Below, in pieces: positions 34,482-46,000 of a stretch of 54,096 nt of DNA. The first letter of the stretch is position 1. Each line of letters starts with the position of its first letter. Below the pieces are notes generated by a model. That model ran no database searches. It saw only the letters and a list, made by a program, of their open reading frames with translations, and was not told the origin of the DNA. Made by a program: the position numbers and the translations under genes. The stretch spans positions 612,383-666,478 of the forward strand of contig NW_019091400.1 of the NCBI RefSeq assembly GCF_001949145.1. Direction: 5' to 3'. Origin of the DNA: Acanthaster planci. Its lineage: Eukaryota; Echinodermata; Asteroidea; Valvatida; Acanthasteridae.

Positions 34482-37382
34482 ACACAACGGAAAGAAGAAG
34501 AAAAAGAAGAAAAAAAACTAGAGTTGAAGTCAGCAATTTGATCAACTGAGCCTTGAAAGTAGTATTTACCCTGCTACCTGGGTGCGATTTCATTGAACTG
34601 CCAAATTTTTCTGAGTCTCAGTTAAAAATTAGGCTAGGATCAGACATAAAACTGTCAATTTCTATTAATATTTGGCTGATAGATGTTTCTATTTGATTGC
34701 CTGCTCCATGGAAATGATTGGCTTACACGTAAAGAAGGGGAAGGGAAGAGCGTAGATTTTACAATTTGTGTTATGTTTTTTTAGTTTTACTTTTAGACTT
34801 TCGAAGTTGAAATCCAGAGTCACCGGTCAGTCACATGTCAGAACATTTATCAAAAAATTTAGGTCTAATTTCATCTGTCATGCACGAGAAAAAGGCAAGG
34901 AACAGAGTAAAAACGCTGAAAAGAATGACATCTGTCAAAGTTGTTATTTCTGTGAATGGTTTGACTTCTGATGGACTTTGTGATTGCCTTCTTATGGACT
35001 CAATGACAATTCTCATTCGTAGCACGCCATTTGATTTCAAAGTCAAAGGGCCACCCATTTAATTACATTATACAGTTGGTATTCGCTGTAGGAGTTAAAA
35101 TCATATAAGGGAGGGTTAGAAAAGAGACGGGAGTATGAATACTGTCGTTCCACCATCTTGGTTTGTGTACCTAGAAGGTATTGATAGACTACTGGTCCGT
35201 TGACATGTACATTGTTAAAGGGTAGCAGGAAGGAATTTGTCTTCACAATTTGTCTGCAAGTTGAGACTCCTAGGTTAAATGCATCGAAACGTGCATTTTT
35301 TTTTACTGGCAACTGCGTGTGCTGTTGCTATGATGTCATTTGTGGAAAACATTGTTCAGTGCATAGGTTTTCTGTCCCAATTATGAATCAAAGGTTTACT
35401 CATAGTAAACATTTCTGAGAAAGGGTTACACGCTTGTTTATTGTGATGTACTTAAACGACAATGAACCAAAAAGGCAGCAAAGTACCCTTTTGTAATGGT
35501 AAAACAAAAAATTTAAAAAGACGCTTACTGAGATTGACACAAAGGTGCGTTTTTGCGGTTCATATTAAAACACCCCCCCCCAAAAAAAATTAAATTTTAG
35601 AATCCCCTTACCTTTTAGGCATGCTTGCACGCTTGCAAGTCACAGCTCCTGGCGAAAAAGGATGTGTGCATGCGTTGTTGCGACTTTTGGTGCCACCATA
35701 ACAATGGCATTAAATATATGATCATTAGTCTGTGGGTTGACCAATGCTAGGAGGAAAGTGTGAACACAATATCAAAGGCTGCATCCTGGATAGAAAGATA
35801 ATGTCGTCCAGAGTTGTCAATAAGATAATTGGATAATGATGATAGAAGAATCCGGCTTTGTACAAAGAGTATTTCTTTTCGTTCTCAACTCTAAAGTGTC
35901 AGGCTCACACTGTCTTTAAACTCTTGTCTTTTTTGGTAAATCGATTGTTATTTCATCAATTTTTGACACAGATGTGTAATTTGTAGACTAATCTATGCAC
36001 TTTACTGAAATATCACTCTTACGCATCGTTTAAAACGGCTCACTTTACTAAGCAAACAATCAGTGAGGTAATATGTTCAGGGAACAATCAGACCATTGAT
36101 TGTAATACATTCTGTGAATAGTTACATGTTTTATAAATAGCCCTAAAGGTGTTAATTTTTTTATCACGAATATACTTTGTCAAAGACAATTGATAAGTTT
36201 CATATTAATATCCACTGTAAAGTGGGTTGATTAGTTCAGAAATTGTATTGTAAGGACGCAGACATTTTGTCAAGTATACCACGAGTGGCTAGAAATAATT
36301 ATGTACAGACTTCCTTAATTTTATGAACTGTTTGGAATTAGCAGTTAACAGAATACAAACTGTCTTCAGAAACGGTGTTTGTAAAGGTCGTTATTTATTA
36401 AAGTTACTTCATGTAAGGAACCGGACACGCATGATACGCTAAAGAAAACTGGTCGTGGATGTAACGGGCACCATACCATTTTGATCCAGGTTTAATTAAA
36501 GTACGTCTTGTGCCATTTTCCCTCCAAATAAATAACTGAGAACACAACACATATTATTAAACCTTGTAAGATAAATGAAGAAGAGGCTGTTGACAATATT
36601 TTTGGAAGGTTAATATGCAAAACAAAAAGAAACCTCACACGTTTAAACAAAGTACACCGAAAGCAATAGTGTGAAGTCACTCTACCCGAGCTACCGAAAA
36701 AGACCAGTTAACTACAATGATAGGAAAATGGGGACAGCAGGCTGAGGTACGACGAAAACTAGCTTTTAAAAGGCGGAATATCAGCTGAAATCAATGAAGA
36801 ATGTTACCCTTTTAGAGACGCAAAAATATTACCCTTAAAATCCATTCACAGCAAAGAGGGTGTGCTCATTACTTTCCCATGATGTACTTTGCGTCGGGGA
36901 TATATTAATTAGTCAAAACACAAAATCTTTCGACCCTTTCCAAACGCGCGTTGGTTTGTCAGATTTCGTGCACTCGATTGGCCAACGTGTTGCAAACTCT
37001 TGGAGGCGCACTATTGTGAATCGCCATATGGTGGGCTTTTATTCTGCTTACTTACTCATATTCTCATTGGTGTACAGGCAAATAAAGTCCCACGATTAAA
37101 ACTATAGGACTGTATATGAACTCGACATCGCGTTAAATTTGCATTACCATGACCTTTCCTTTGCATAATTAAACCATATTTGGCAATGCACCCCTGGCAA
37201 CATTAAAGGACATAAAACATAACTGGCTGACCTTCACTTACTAGACGCCTCTATGCGCTGAAGTCGTCCATGCAGCAGGGGTTGGGGCTTCGTCTTTGGA
37301 CTTTACATTTCTAATAATTTCCTTCTTTTAGTTGGCCTTTTTAAAAGATATGCTATACGTCTGTTGTCTCCGTATTAAATAT
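34482..37382. other. Intergenic region between convergent LMF2 and SLC16-like genes
   Basis: No exon recognised. It should contain the 3' UTRs of both neighbours. It is AT-rich, with a C9-A8 tract at about 35572-35589 and one MITE-like copy (36920-37050). Few TACATGTA motifs, in contrast to 5-12 kb. In frame just after the LMF2 TGA (34482-34535) the sequence would encode a Lys/Glu-rich tail. Confidence 0.45.
36920..37050. mobile_element. MITE-like repeat, half-palindrome copy
   Basis: Contains CGACCCTTTCCAAACGCGCG, CAGATTTCGTGCACTCGATTGGCCAACG, TTGCAAACTCTTGGAGGCGC and ACTATTGTGAATCG. These match in order the right half of the palindromic element at 39304-39477 and the left portion of 39630-39705. 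Confidence 0.65.
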
Positions 37383-40300
37383 TCATTGACAATTTGTTTT
37401 AGAGCAGAGCAATCTTTGTGCGATAATTGGTATAAATGATATAAACTGCATGGCGCCTATGATGGCGAATCCAACCTCGAAGCTGCCCCTGTGGTCAAAT
37501 AGCCAACCTGGATACGGGAGAAGAAACGAACAAAACAATGAGCAAACGTGGGAAAATAGCCATGCCTAATAAGGGAAACGAGTCAGACCGAAGTCTGGGA
37601 GGAAGGAAACATTTATAACGATGAAAGACGGACGTTTCAGGTAATTTATCACACCGAGAGAGGTATGAGGTGAATTTCTAATATGTTGTTCATGACTTCT
37701 ACATCAAGGATTAGAACAAACCTTAACTTAAATTTCTGGTTACAGGCTAAGTGCGGGATAAAAGAAAGGTTCGAGACAAGGTTTTGTGTTGCAGAGGTCT
37801 TTTTAAAATAAACTATGCACAGCATACTTTGTTTTGTCGAACGGACACCTAATTTAGCAACTTTATGCTATTGCTGAATTCAGAATCATGTTTCATCGCA
37901 CAACTCGAAAGGTGCTTTTTTAATTCTTTGGATTTTGTCTAATTCTAAAGTGATGTTTCAAAAGGCAAACTTTACAGTTTCTGAGTATGCAGTTTTAGAG
38001 TTGAATTAAATTGATTCTGAAAAACAACTACAGTTGAACTTGCAGGCCTACCGTTTATCTCAGTCAGTTTGTTACAAGGTGCTGATTCTATTACATCTAT
38101 AAAAGTATTTCTATTGTGCAAGTTTTTCCAATGACCTCCTGTGCAAAAAACGCAATTGAGTTTATCTCCCCAACACACCTTCGAGATAAACTGAAGTCTT
38201 CAGGTTTGAAAAAACAGTCCAAGATTTGTTCTAATGACATTAACAAAAATTCATTAGACATTCTTTTGGGAGAAATTAAACGTCGTTGCTTTTTTGTTAA
38301 GTCCTTTGGGGGGGGCTCCGTTTACAAGAAATATTTCTGCATCCGAAAGGACCACCAGCTATTTTTCCTCTTCAAGATATTACCCAATTATTATTTTTTG
38401 TTTTAATTTCATACCTGGAATGAAGCCCCCCATTAATTTGGAGGCGCTCGTGAAGAAGGTCGTCCAACCGACGGCGTAAGGAAATTTCTCGTTACTGATA
38501 ACTTCCTTCAGCACGACCGTCACCAAGGTGTACGAGCAGCCCAGTGCTAACATTAGGACCGTGGCGTTGGCCGTCATCAACCAGCTGGTAGTCATCCAGG
38601 CACCGATGCAAAGCGGCACCGCAATGAAAGGAATCGATAACATAAGGCAGCCCATACTCGACAGTATCTGCTTGAAAACGACCAAGCTACCGACAAGGAT
38701 ACCAATGATATGACCAACTCCTGCTACTGTAACCATAAAAGAGGCAATCTCTCCTGAAAACCCCCTGTCCTCTGCATTTGGAACAAAATAAATCACCCAG
38801 GCCATCAAGGCGATTTTATTGATGATATTTATTAGTGTCACAGCCCAAAAATTGAAGTCTAATAGCACGGACAGACAAAAAATGGGTTCCATACGTCGAT
38901 AAAAGGACTTCAGTGGCAGCAGAAGGCGGTGGGGACTCAATTCTTGTTGTTTTCTTTCTGTGTCGGGGCATCTGTCACCATTTGGCAGTGACTGGTAGCC
39001 ATTTTTGAGATTTGCCCCCGCCCTTCCGGTTTCGGAGGAGACGATCAAAGCGCCGCACACGATCAGGTGAGCGCAAAGCGCACCCAAGATCAGCAAGGTT
39101 CCCCTCCATCCGTACGTACCCAGGCACAGCTGCACCAGCTGCGGTATGCCGATGTAGGCAAGGGCGGAGCCCATTTTGGCGATTCCCGATGCAAGAGCAA
39201 ATTCTCTGTCGTCAAAACGCTCGCCGAGGGCTGCACAGGTGATTATTACGGTAATGCTTCGTCCGAGAGCTGATGGGAGAAAGTTGCAGTGGAGCAGAAA
39301 TCAATACGGCCGTTTCACAATAGCACGCCTCCAAGAGTTAACAAAGCACCTGCCAATTACAATGTGCGAAATCTGTCGACCCTTAACAAGCGTGCATTGG
39401 GTTGACCGATTTCGCGCACTGTGATTGGTCAACGCATTGCGAACTCTTGCAAGAGCACTATTGAGAATCTTCCGTATTCTGAAAGAAGCGCACAAATTGC
39501 AACTATTTGTTTAACTCTGTGGTAGGCATATATGTGGCAACAGGTAGTGCCATGTGCATCATACAATTGTTGACCGCTGTGGTGAGGGATATGCAGAGGA
39601 GCCCATAGCGTTGGCCAACAACAACGAGCAAAATCTACTGACCCTTTCCAAACGCGCATTGGGTCGACAGATTTTGCGCGTCGTGAATCGCCCGTTTTTA
39701 TTCTTTCTACCTTCTACCAGCAGGGTACGTGGGTTTTCTTGTTAAATTATTAAAGAAATGCATTACAATTCGCCAAAACACTCAGGGATTGCATCAATTT
39801 CCCAATGCAGTTTATTGTACATGATTCGCATTTTGATGGCGCTCAATTTCAGTTGTAGATATACCAGCAAGCTGAGCATATTTTGGACCATCTCACAGCC
39901 GGAAAAGGATTTTCAATGGGAGCTGGAACAGTAAATGGCAAGAGAATTAAAAATGATTTACGGGCACGTTTTTACGTCGACTGGTAACAACGTATGTCTA
40001 CATAGCGTAATTTTTATTCAATTACCCCCCCCCCCAAACAAAGTGAGTTACACGAGCTCCAGTCGCCGAGTATGAATGAAACATAGAACTTGCCTACTGG
40101 TCCAATGAGTGGGATTGCCACGAGCAGAAAACTCGGTGCCTGTGAAACCACGATGATGGCGGCAGCAGTCATCACCCCACCAAACATGCAGACTCGTCGA
40201 TAACCGAAGCGCTTGCCAATCGGTCCAACTATTGGGCCTGAGAAACGGACAAAAACAACAAAAAAACACTGACCTGAAAACTCTTTGAGTGTACGACTGC

Positions 40301-40952
40301 GGGTGGGAGAAACCGTACGCGCAACGGCAGTGCTGGTCTGAACGTTGATTGAGACAATGGTTACCCGGTAGTCTGTCAGACCGAATAACAATATATGTAT
40401 AGTGTCCAAGACCCGTTTGTTTCACACGGTCCCGATTTCAATCAGCAGTCTCAACGCTGGTTTACTCTATCCGTTAGGCGCGGCGCCTGTGAACCATGGA
40501 CGGCACGCTGATAAAGAAACTGAACCGTGTAAAACAAGCGGCACAACAGTTGATAGTTTCTCCTGTTCTGAGATGCTTTTACTACTTTTGCCTTCAAAAT
40601 GACGTTTTGGTGTCATGCTGGAAACAGAAGTAACAGTAGGTTTGGAGTACTTACACCCTTTTGGTAATCCCTTCAACAGAAATTGGAACTCATAAATTTT
40701 CAACGTTGATAAATAGTGTGCCTTACACATCAAATCGGTGACGCAGTCGGTTGCAGAGAAAACCGTTCCAGCCACCCAGGTGTCGGTCTCAAAGTCATCC
40801 CGGATTGCCACTAAAAGCACACCCAAGGCCTTCATGACCGTCCTGTGGAGGGCATAGACCACAAAGGAGGCGATGGTCGCGAGAACACCGCGAGCAAGTC
40901 GAGTGTACTGAAAAGCCATCGCGCAGTAGTTCTGTATCTGCAGCTGTTGCAT
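37383..40952 (-). CDS. SLC16-like (monocarboxylate transporter family) MFS protein
   Basis: Coding exons on - (5'->3'): 40952-40727, 40237-40094, 39269-38415, 37507-37383; phases agree, 449 residues. MFS carriers of this family have 12 membrane spans and move monocarboxylates or related solutes across the plasma membrane, often with H+. Evidence: TM1-2 ALGVLLVAIRDDFETDTWVAG...; then PIVGPIGKRFGYRRVCMFGG (loop 2-3 RFG.R signature); ERFDDREFALASGIAKMGSA and YGWRGTLLILGALCAHLIVCGALI (TM4-6); a short hydrophilic central loop (SLPNGDRCPDTERKQQELSP); TM7-11; and GWLFDHRGSFEVGF in the last exon. The usual TM1 signature ([DE]G[GS][WF][GA]W) is not visible; an alternative upstream start or exon could supply it. 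A second ATG at 40919 could also be the start. The substrate cannot be told. Intron 2 has a GC donor. Confidence 0.87.
39304..39477. mobile_element. Palindromic foldback MITE in SLC16-like intron 2
   Basis: The two halves are imperfect reverse complements about a centre near 39390. ATACGG at the left end pairs with CCGTAT at the right. CAATAG, CAAGAGTT, GTGCGAAATC.GTC.ACCC and GCGTGC/GCACGC blocks pair inward. The element lies about 35 bases from the exon 3 acceptor on the minus strand. No transposase is encoded. Related partial copies are at 36920-37050 and 39555-39705. Confidence 0.7.
39555..39705. mobile_element. MITE-like repeat, deleted copy
   Basis: Shares TGACCCTTTCCAAACGCGCA, TTGGGTCGACAGATTTTGCG and GTGAATCGCC with the two related copies but lacks the central segment. 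It sits 80 bases from the full palindromic copy within the same intron. Confidence 0.55.
40092..40093 (-). other. GC donor of SLC16-like intron 2
   Basis: On the minus strand exon 2 ends CCAGTAG/GCAAGT and exon 3 begins after CCCATCAG (start 39269). The phase-1 junction reads IGPVALGRSITVIITCAALG, which continues the TM4 region of the family. The nearby GT alternative (CCA/GTAGGC) breaks the frame. Confidence 0.8.
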
Positions 40953-43050
40953 CAGTAGTCAATAGTGCTGTGAATTGCAAGTCTGGCTGGCCGTGAAGTG
41001 CAAGTCAGGTTGGACGTTTTGTATGTTGCACGTTGACGTTGAGTAGTAATCAGTGAACTGTAGGATTTGCTGACTTGTTTCGGCTGTAATCAAATATGAT
41101 TATTTAAACGCAAAGAACTATCCTTAGACCTTACTAAAATGGCCGTTATTACCATTGATAATCTAGTGGGTCGTTCCTCAAGAACAAAAAAACAGTTGAA
41201 ATTTGTTAACATCTGAGAAATGCATTTATCATTAACATGAACAACAGGAGAATAAAAACAGAGAAATTAATGTCGTTCCTAATACAAGTTCCAAGCCACC
41301 CGCTAACCCCATTAGTTTATGCCCAAGACTTAAAGAAAGTGTGAGAAATATTTCAAACCTGAACGTTAGCGTAATCGACATATAGCCTGGTCAGATAACT
41401 ACCCATTTCAAGAAAAATCTTTGTTAGATTAACCCATATACCTTTCATTGATTTCATAACTCATTGAAAAATAAAGTGAGGTTGATATCTGCCAGTAGTG
41501 TAGCGAAGGCATTTTTTTGGGGGGGGGTGCAGGTGGCAGAGTCAATTTGTTCGCCAACCTTGCGTCGTGTAAAATTCACAAAGTGATCCGTGGTACGCTG
41601 CAGCTGCTCATGCTGCAGGGGGAGAAATGTCGACGGCCAGTGTATATCGTTTAAGTACTAATTTTGTATTCATTTGCTTACTGGAATTAATTATTCGGAG
41701 GGGGGGGGGAGAGGTTACTCTGTATGCCTGCTAAGTGTGATATTTGCCTAACGTAGATCAGTAGAATGGCATCACCATCTGTCTTCGTCTACCCGTAGCA
41801 GATCACTTGACAAACGTCCACACTATGCTCATCAAGTATCGATTACAAGATTAATGAACATATCTGGTTATCAGCGTGTAGCGGAATTGTTTTCCCCGGC
41901 AAATAACGGTGTCAGATGTCTTCAAAGGAATAACAGCTGGACGATGTTGGGATCACGCACGACTGATAGGGGTAATGTGCATTGGTAATGCAGAATTTGG
42001 CTTTAGTCTGGAGAAGTGGTCAGCGGTGGTGCAACCTTTAAGGGTGGATTCAGGATTTTCAGAAGGGGGCGGGGGTGGCGCAAACTTGGAGGGTCAAATA
42101 CGAGCGTGGATTGTGAAGCGCTTAGTCAAAATGTTAATCCAAAAAGCCACATTAAAATTATTCATTCTCGTGCGGGCGGGGGGGGGGAGATCGGCCGGTG
42201 CATCCCTCTCTTAAATTGTCACTGACCTCATCAGCTATGGAAAGAGGTCCACCATTACAACGCTGTTTTCAATTAACGTGCACATTTTCACCTGCATGCA
42301 ACAACACGAGACCTTCTAAGCTCTTCAAAATTAGTGCTCCTCTACAGTCCTATCTTTTTTTTACCCCACATACTTTCTGCTCTTATTCTCAGTGCCCCTG
42401 GGCCAGAGTGGACATTATATAGGCACTCTGCCTTGTAGCGTATATGAAAAATCGGGGCATACGAAGAATTTGAGGGCCTCTGAAACTACCTTAGGAGTGT
42501 GATAAAAAGCGAATAGCGAAGTGTAGGTAAGTAAAAAAAAAAAGAATAGCTTCGTAATTTTCGATTTCGGGCAAGCTTCAAACTAGCTTTTGGAATAAAA
42601 TTTGATTCGATTACTTCTTTTAAATATCCATGTGGTGGCCCCTTTAAATCAGATTATTGATTTGGCCACAGTACCGTAAAGTCCCCATTATTCACGTTTC
42701 CTTTGTTGCTTGTTCTTACAGTTGAGGCCTTTTCTGGCTGTGTGGCTTGAGAAATGCAGACGATGTCTTTAGTTTATCAAATTCTGGGAATTCTTTAGGC
42801 GTTTCATTTGCCCTCAGTGAACGACCTCTGCATTTTTTTTAAAAACCGGGCTCAGTAAAACTGTCTCTGGGGCTAGTTGGGCGTGGACTCTCGACCAGGA
42901 CATGTGATAAATCTTGGCATGTATTTTCATTCCCTACGTTCTGTACACTGAGACTTAGTCGAATTTATTGCCTTTGTTATTTAAAAATGTTGATTTGAAC
43001 CACTTCCACTATCACTTATAATACTGGAAAGATTCAGTGGCTGGCGTAGT
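40953..43050. other. 5' flank of the SLC16-like gene, repeats only
   Basis: Contains the presumed SLC16-like promoter just above 40952; no clear element seen. Degenerate G-tract repeats lie at about 41495-41550 (AGTGTAGCGAAGGCATTTTTTTGGGGGG), 41698-41712 and 42050-42195, resembling those at 10680, 25250 and 30690. No coding exon recognised. Confidence 0.4.
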
Positions 43051-46000
43051 CGTAAAGTGAGTATGTCGAATTTATCTCTAACTCTGTGCTCTGTCAGTGA
43101 CTGTCTTTTAAGTTGTTTTTGTACTAACCAGTCCTGTGCTCATGCAACGATGGCTCTGTATATATGTTGGAGCATACAAGACGTGGAAATTGTCCAATTC
43201 AGACAATTCTGGTGGCATCTGAATGCTCAAATGACCAATTGATATAAGTTTCACAACCATATTTGCTTTAGTCAGGGAAATATCCGCAGAAGAAGGCAAA
43301 CGTTCTTGTACTACTGCCTTTGTGCAACTTTGCACTACTTTCGTGCAGTTCCCCCTTTGTCTACACGGTACGGGCCGTCTTTCCGCGCTGATGTGGCTCC
43401 ATATATTGGAATATAACAAACCTGCAAATTTCCAAATCTGGCAATTCTGGTGGCACCTAAAAGGACGACTATTCATAATGTAAGTTTCCTATCCATATCT
43501 GCTTGAATTATTCAAATGTTTGCCAAACAATGCTTGATATTTATGTGGAATTCTCCCTTCTTTACGCTACCAGTCGTCTTCCAGCACAAAGATGGATCCA
43601 TATATCGGAGCATAAAAGACCTTAATATTGTCCAAATCTGGCAATCGTTGTTGCATTTAAAAGTGCACAAACTCTTATACCCATCTATGTATTTGCTGTA
43701 GTTATAGAAGTATCTGCGAAAGAAGGCACTAGTTCTTTTATATAAAGGGTTTTGCCCTTACCCAACGTACATATTGATAAACATTGGGGGCTCAGTGCTT
43801 GTCCGAGAGCTTGCGAAAAAATTCTCAAGCTTACTTGGGTTGGACTCGAAAGGGCAAAACCCGTTATATAAATTAACATCTCCCCAAAGCAAAAATACAT
43901 CTTGAAAATAATTCGCGGTACCCGCTGCTTCACCTGACTTGGACCGGCCAGCCGAACCCGGCAAGCTCGGTGGTGGAGTGATTAAGACGTCTGCACTGGT
44001 TAGCAGGAGATCGTGGGTTCGAGTTCCACCTGAGTAAGCTTGTGAATGTTTTCGCAAGCTCTGGGACATACACTGAGCATTCATTGTTTATCATTATATA
44101 CTGTACGTTGAGTAAGGGCAAAACCCTTTATATAAATCAACATCTCCCTAACGTAAAAATATATCCTGGAAAAAAGCCTTGTCCTAATGCTTCCTACTTT
44201 CATGCATTTTTCTCTTTTCCACACGTAACTGGTGCTCTTCTCCCGCAAAGATTGCTCACAGTACTGGAGCATTAAAAATCTGAAAATAGTTCAAATTTGG
44301 CAATCCTGGTTTCATCTGAATGCTCGCATGATCCTCTATCAAGTCATGTAAATTTCATATCCGTATTTTTTTTTTAATAGAAATTTTCGCGAAAGAAGGC
44401 AAGAGCTCTTATCCTCTTGCCTGCTACGTTTGTGCAATTTTTCGTTTGTCTACAGGTCACAGTTTGTTTTCCCGCGCATAGAGGGTTTCATGTAGTGGAT
44501 CAGAAGATATTTGAAGATCATGTCCAATTCTGGCAATTCTGGTGACATCTGAAAGGACACATGGTATTCTATCTAATGAAGTAAGTTTGATATCCATATT
44601 TGCTTCAGTTACGGAAATATCTGCCAAAGAAGGCAAGACTTCTTGTCCTACTGTTTGCTATTTTTGTGCATATCCCCGCTTGTCTGCACGTTGAAAGTCG
44701 TCTTCCTACGCATAGATAGTTCCGTAAATTAAAACATATAAAGTCGGACAATTTTCCATATCTCACAATCCTGGTAGCATCTGAAGGGGGTCAATATCCA
44801 CAACCTAATGATTTAGGTTTCATATCCATATTTGCTCCATTTAGGGCAATATCTGGGGAAGTAGACAACAGTTTTGCCGTACTGCTTGCTTTTTTAGGGG
44901 GAAATTTTCCGCCTGCCTACTCCTTACACGACGTCTTCCCGCGCAAAGTTGGCTCCATATATTGGAGGATAAAATCTCTGAAAATTGTCTAAATCTGGTA
45001 AACCTGGTGGCATCTGAAAGGGCGCAAGATTTTTCACCGAACGATGTAGGTGTGATGTCCATATTTCCTCCAGTTAGGAAAAAAGCTGCGGAATTAGGCA
45101 AGAGTTCTTGTCGTATTTCTGGATTTTTTGTGCAATTTTTCCGGTTCTCTTCACGTTGGGGGTTGTAGTTTTGCGCATGGATAGTTCCATATATTAAAAC
45201 ATAAAATGTAGGAAAACTGTCCACATCTGGCAATCCTGGTGGCATTTGAAAGGGCTCAAAATGCTCTACTTAACGATGTAGGTTTCATATCCATATTTGC
45301 TCCAGTTAGGGAAATATCTGCGGAAATAGACAGGAGTTTTTGTCTTACAGTTAGCTGCCCACGTCTTTCACAGTGTCTTCCTTGCACAAAATTGGCTCCA
45401 TATATTGCACAATAAACTGCCTGAAGATTTTTCAAATCTTGCAGTCCTGGTGGTATCTGAAAGGGCTGAAGATTCTCTACCAAATGGTGTAGGTTTGATA
45501 TTTAAATTTGCTCTAGTTAGTGAACTATCTGGAGAAGAAGTGAAGACTTCTTTTTGTACCGCTTACTTTTTTTGTGCATTTTACAGCGGGCTGGACGTTG
45601 TAGGTCGTCTTCCTGTGCATAGATAGTTCCACATATTGGAGAATAAAATGTTTGAAAATTGTCCAAATCTCGCAATCCTGTTGGTATCTGAAAGCGCTCA
45701 TGATATTCCACCTGATGCTGTAGATTTCATATCCATATTTGCTCCAGTTAGGAAAATATATCTGCGGAAATAGGCAAGAGTTTTTGTCGTAAAGCTAGCT
45801 ACCTACACGCTAAACAACCCCTTGACGAGCAAAGGTGGTTCCATATATTTGAGGATAAAAAAGTCTGAAAATTGTCCAAATCTGGCAGTCCTGGTGGCAT
45901 CTAAAATAACTCCAGATCCCCTACCTAATGATGTAGGTTTCACATCCATATTTGAACCAGTTAGAGAAATATCGGCGGACATAACCAAGAGTTTTTGTCG

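Noticed and set aside
43758-44084. 108-codon minus-strand ORF resembling predicted proteins with a TRTHDLLLTSADVL-like stretch
   Set aside because: This is the reverse complement of the tRNA-like SINE head; the copy at 11924-12232 gives the same artefact.
44841-45245. 134-codon minus-strand ORF, and similar ORFs across 43.1-46.2 kb
   Set aside because: They repeat the same peptide pattern because they sit in the tandem array; unit length is not a multiple of three and frames break from unit to unit.
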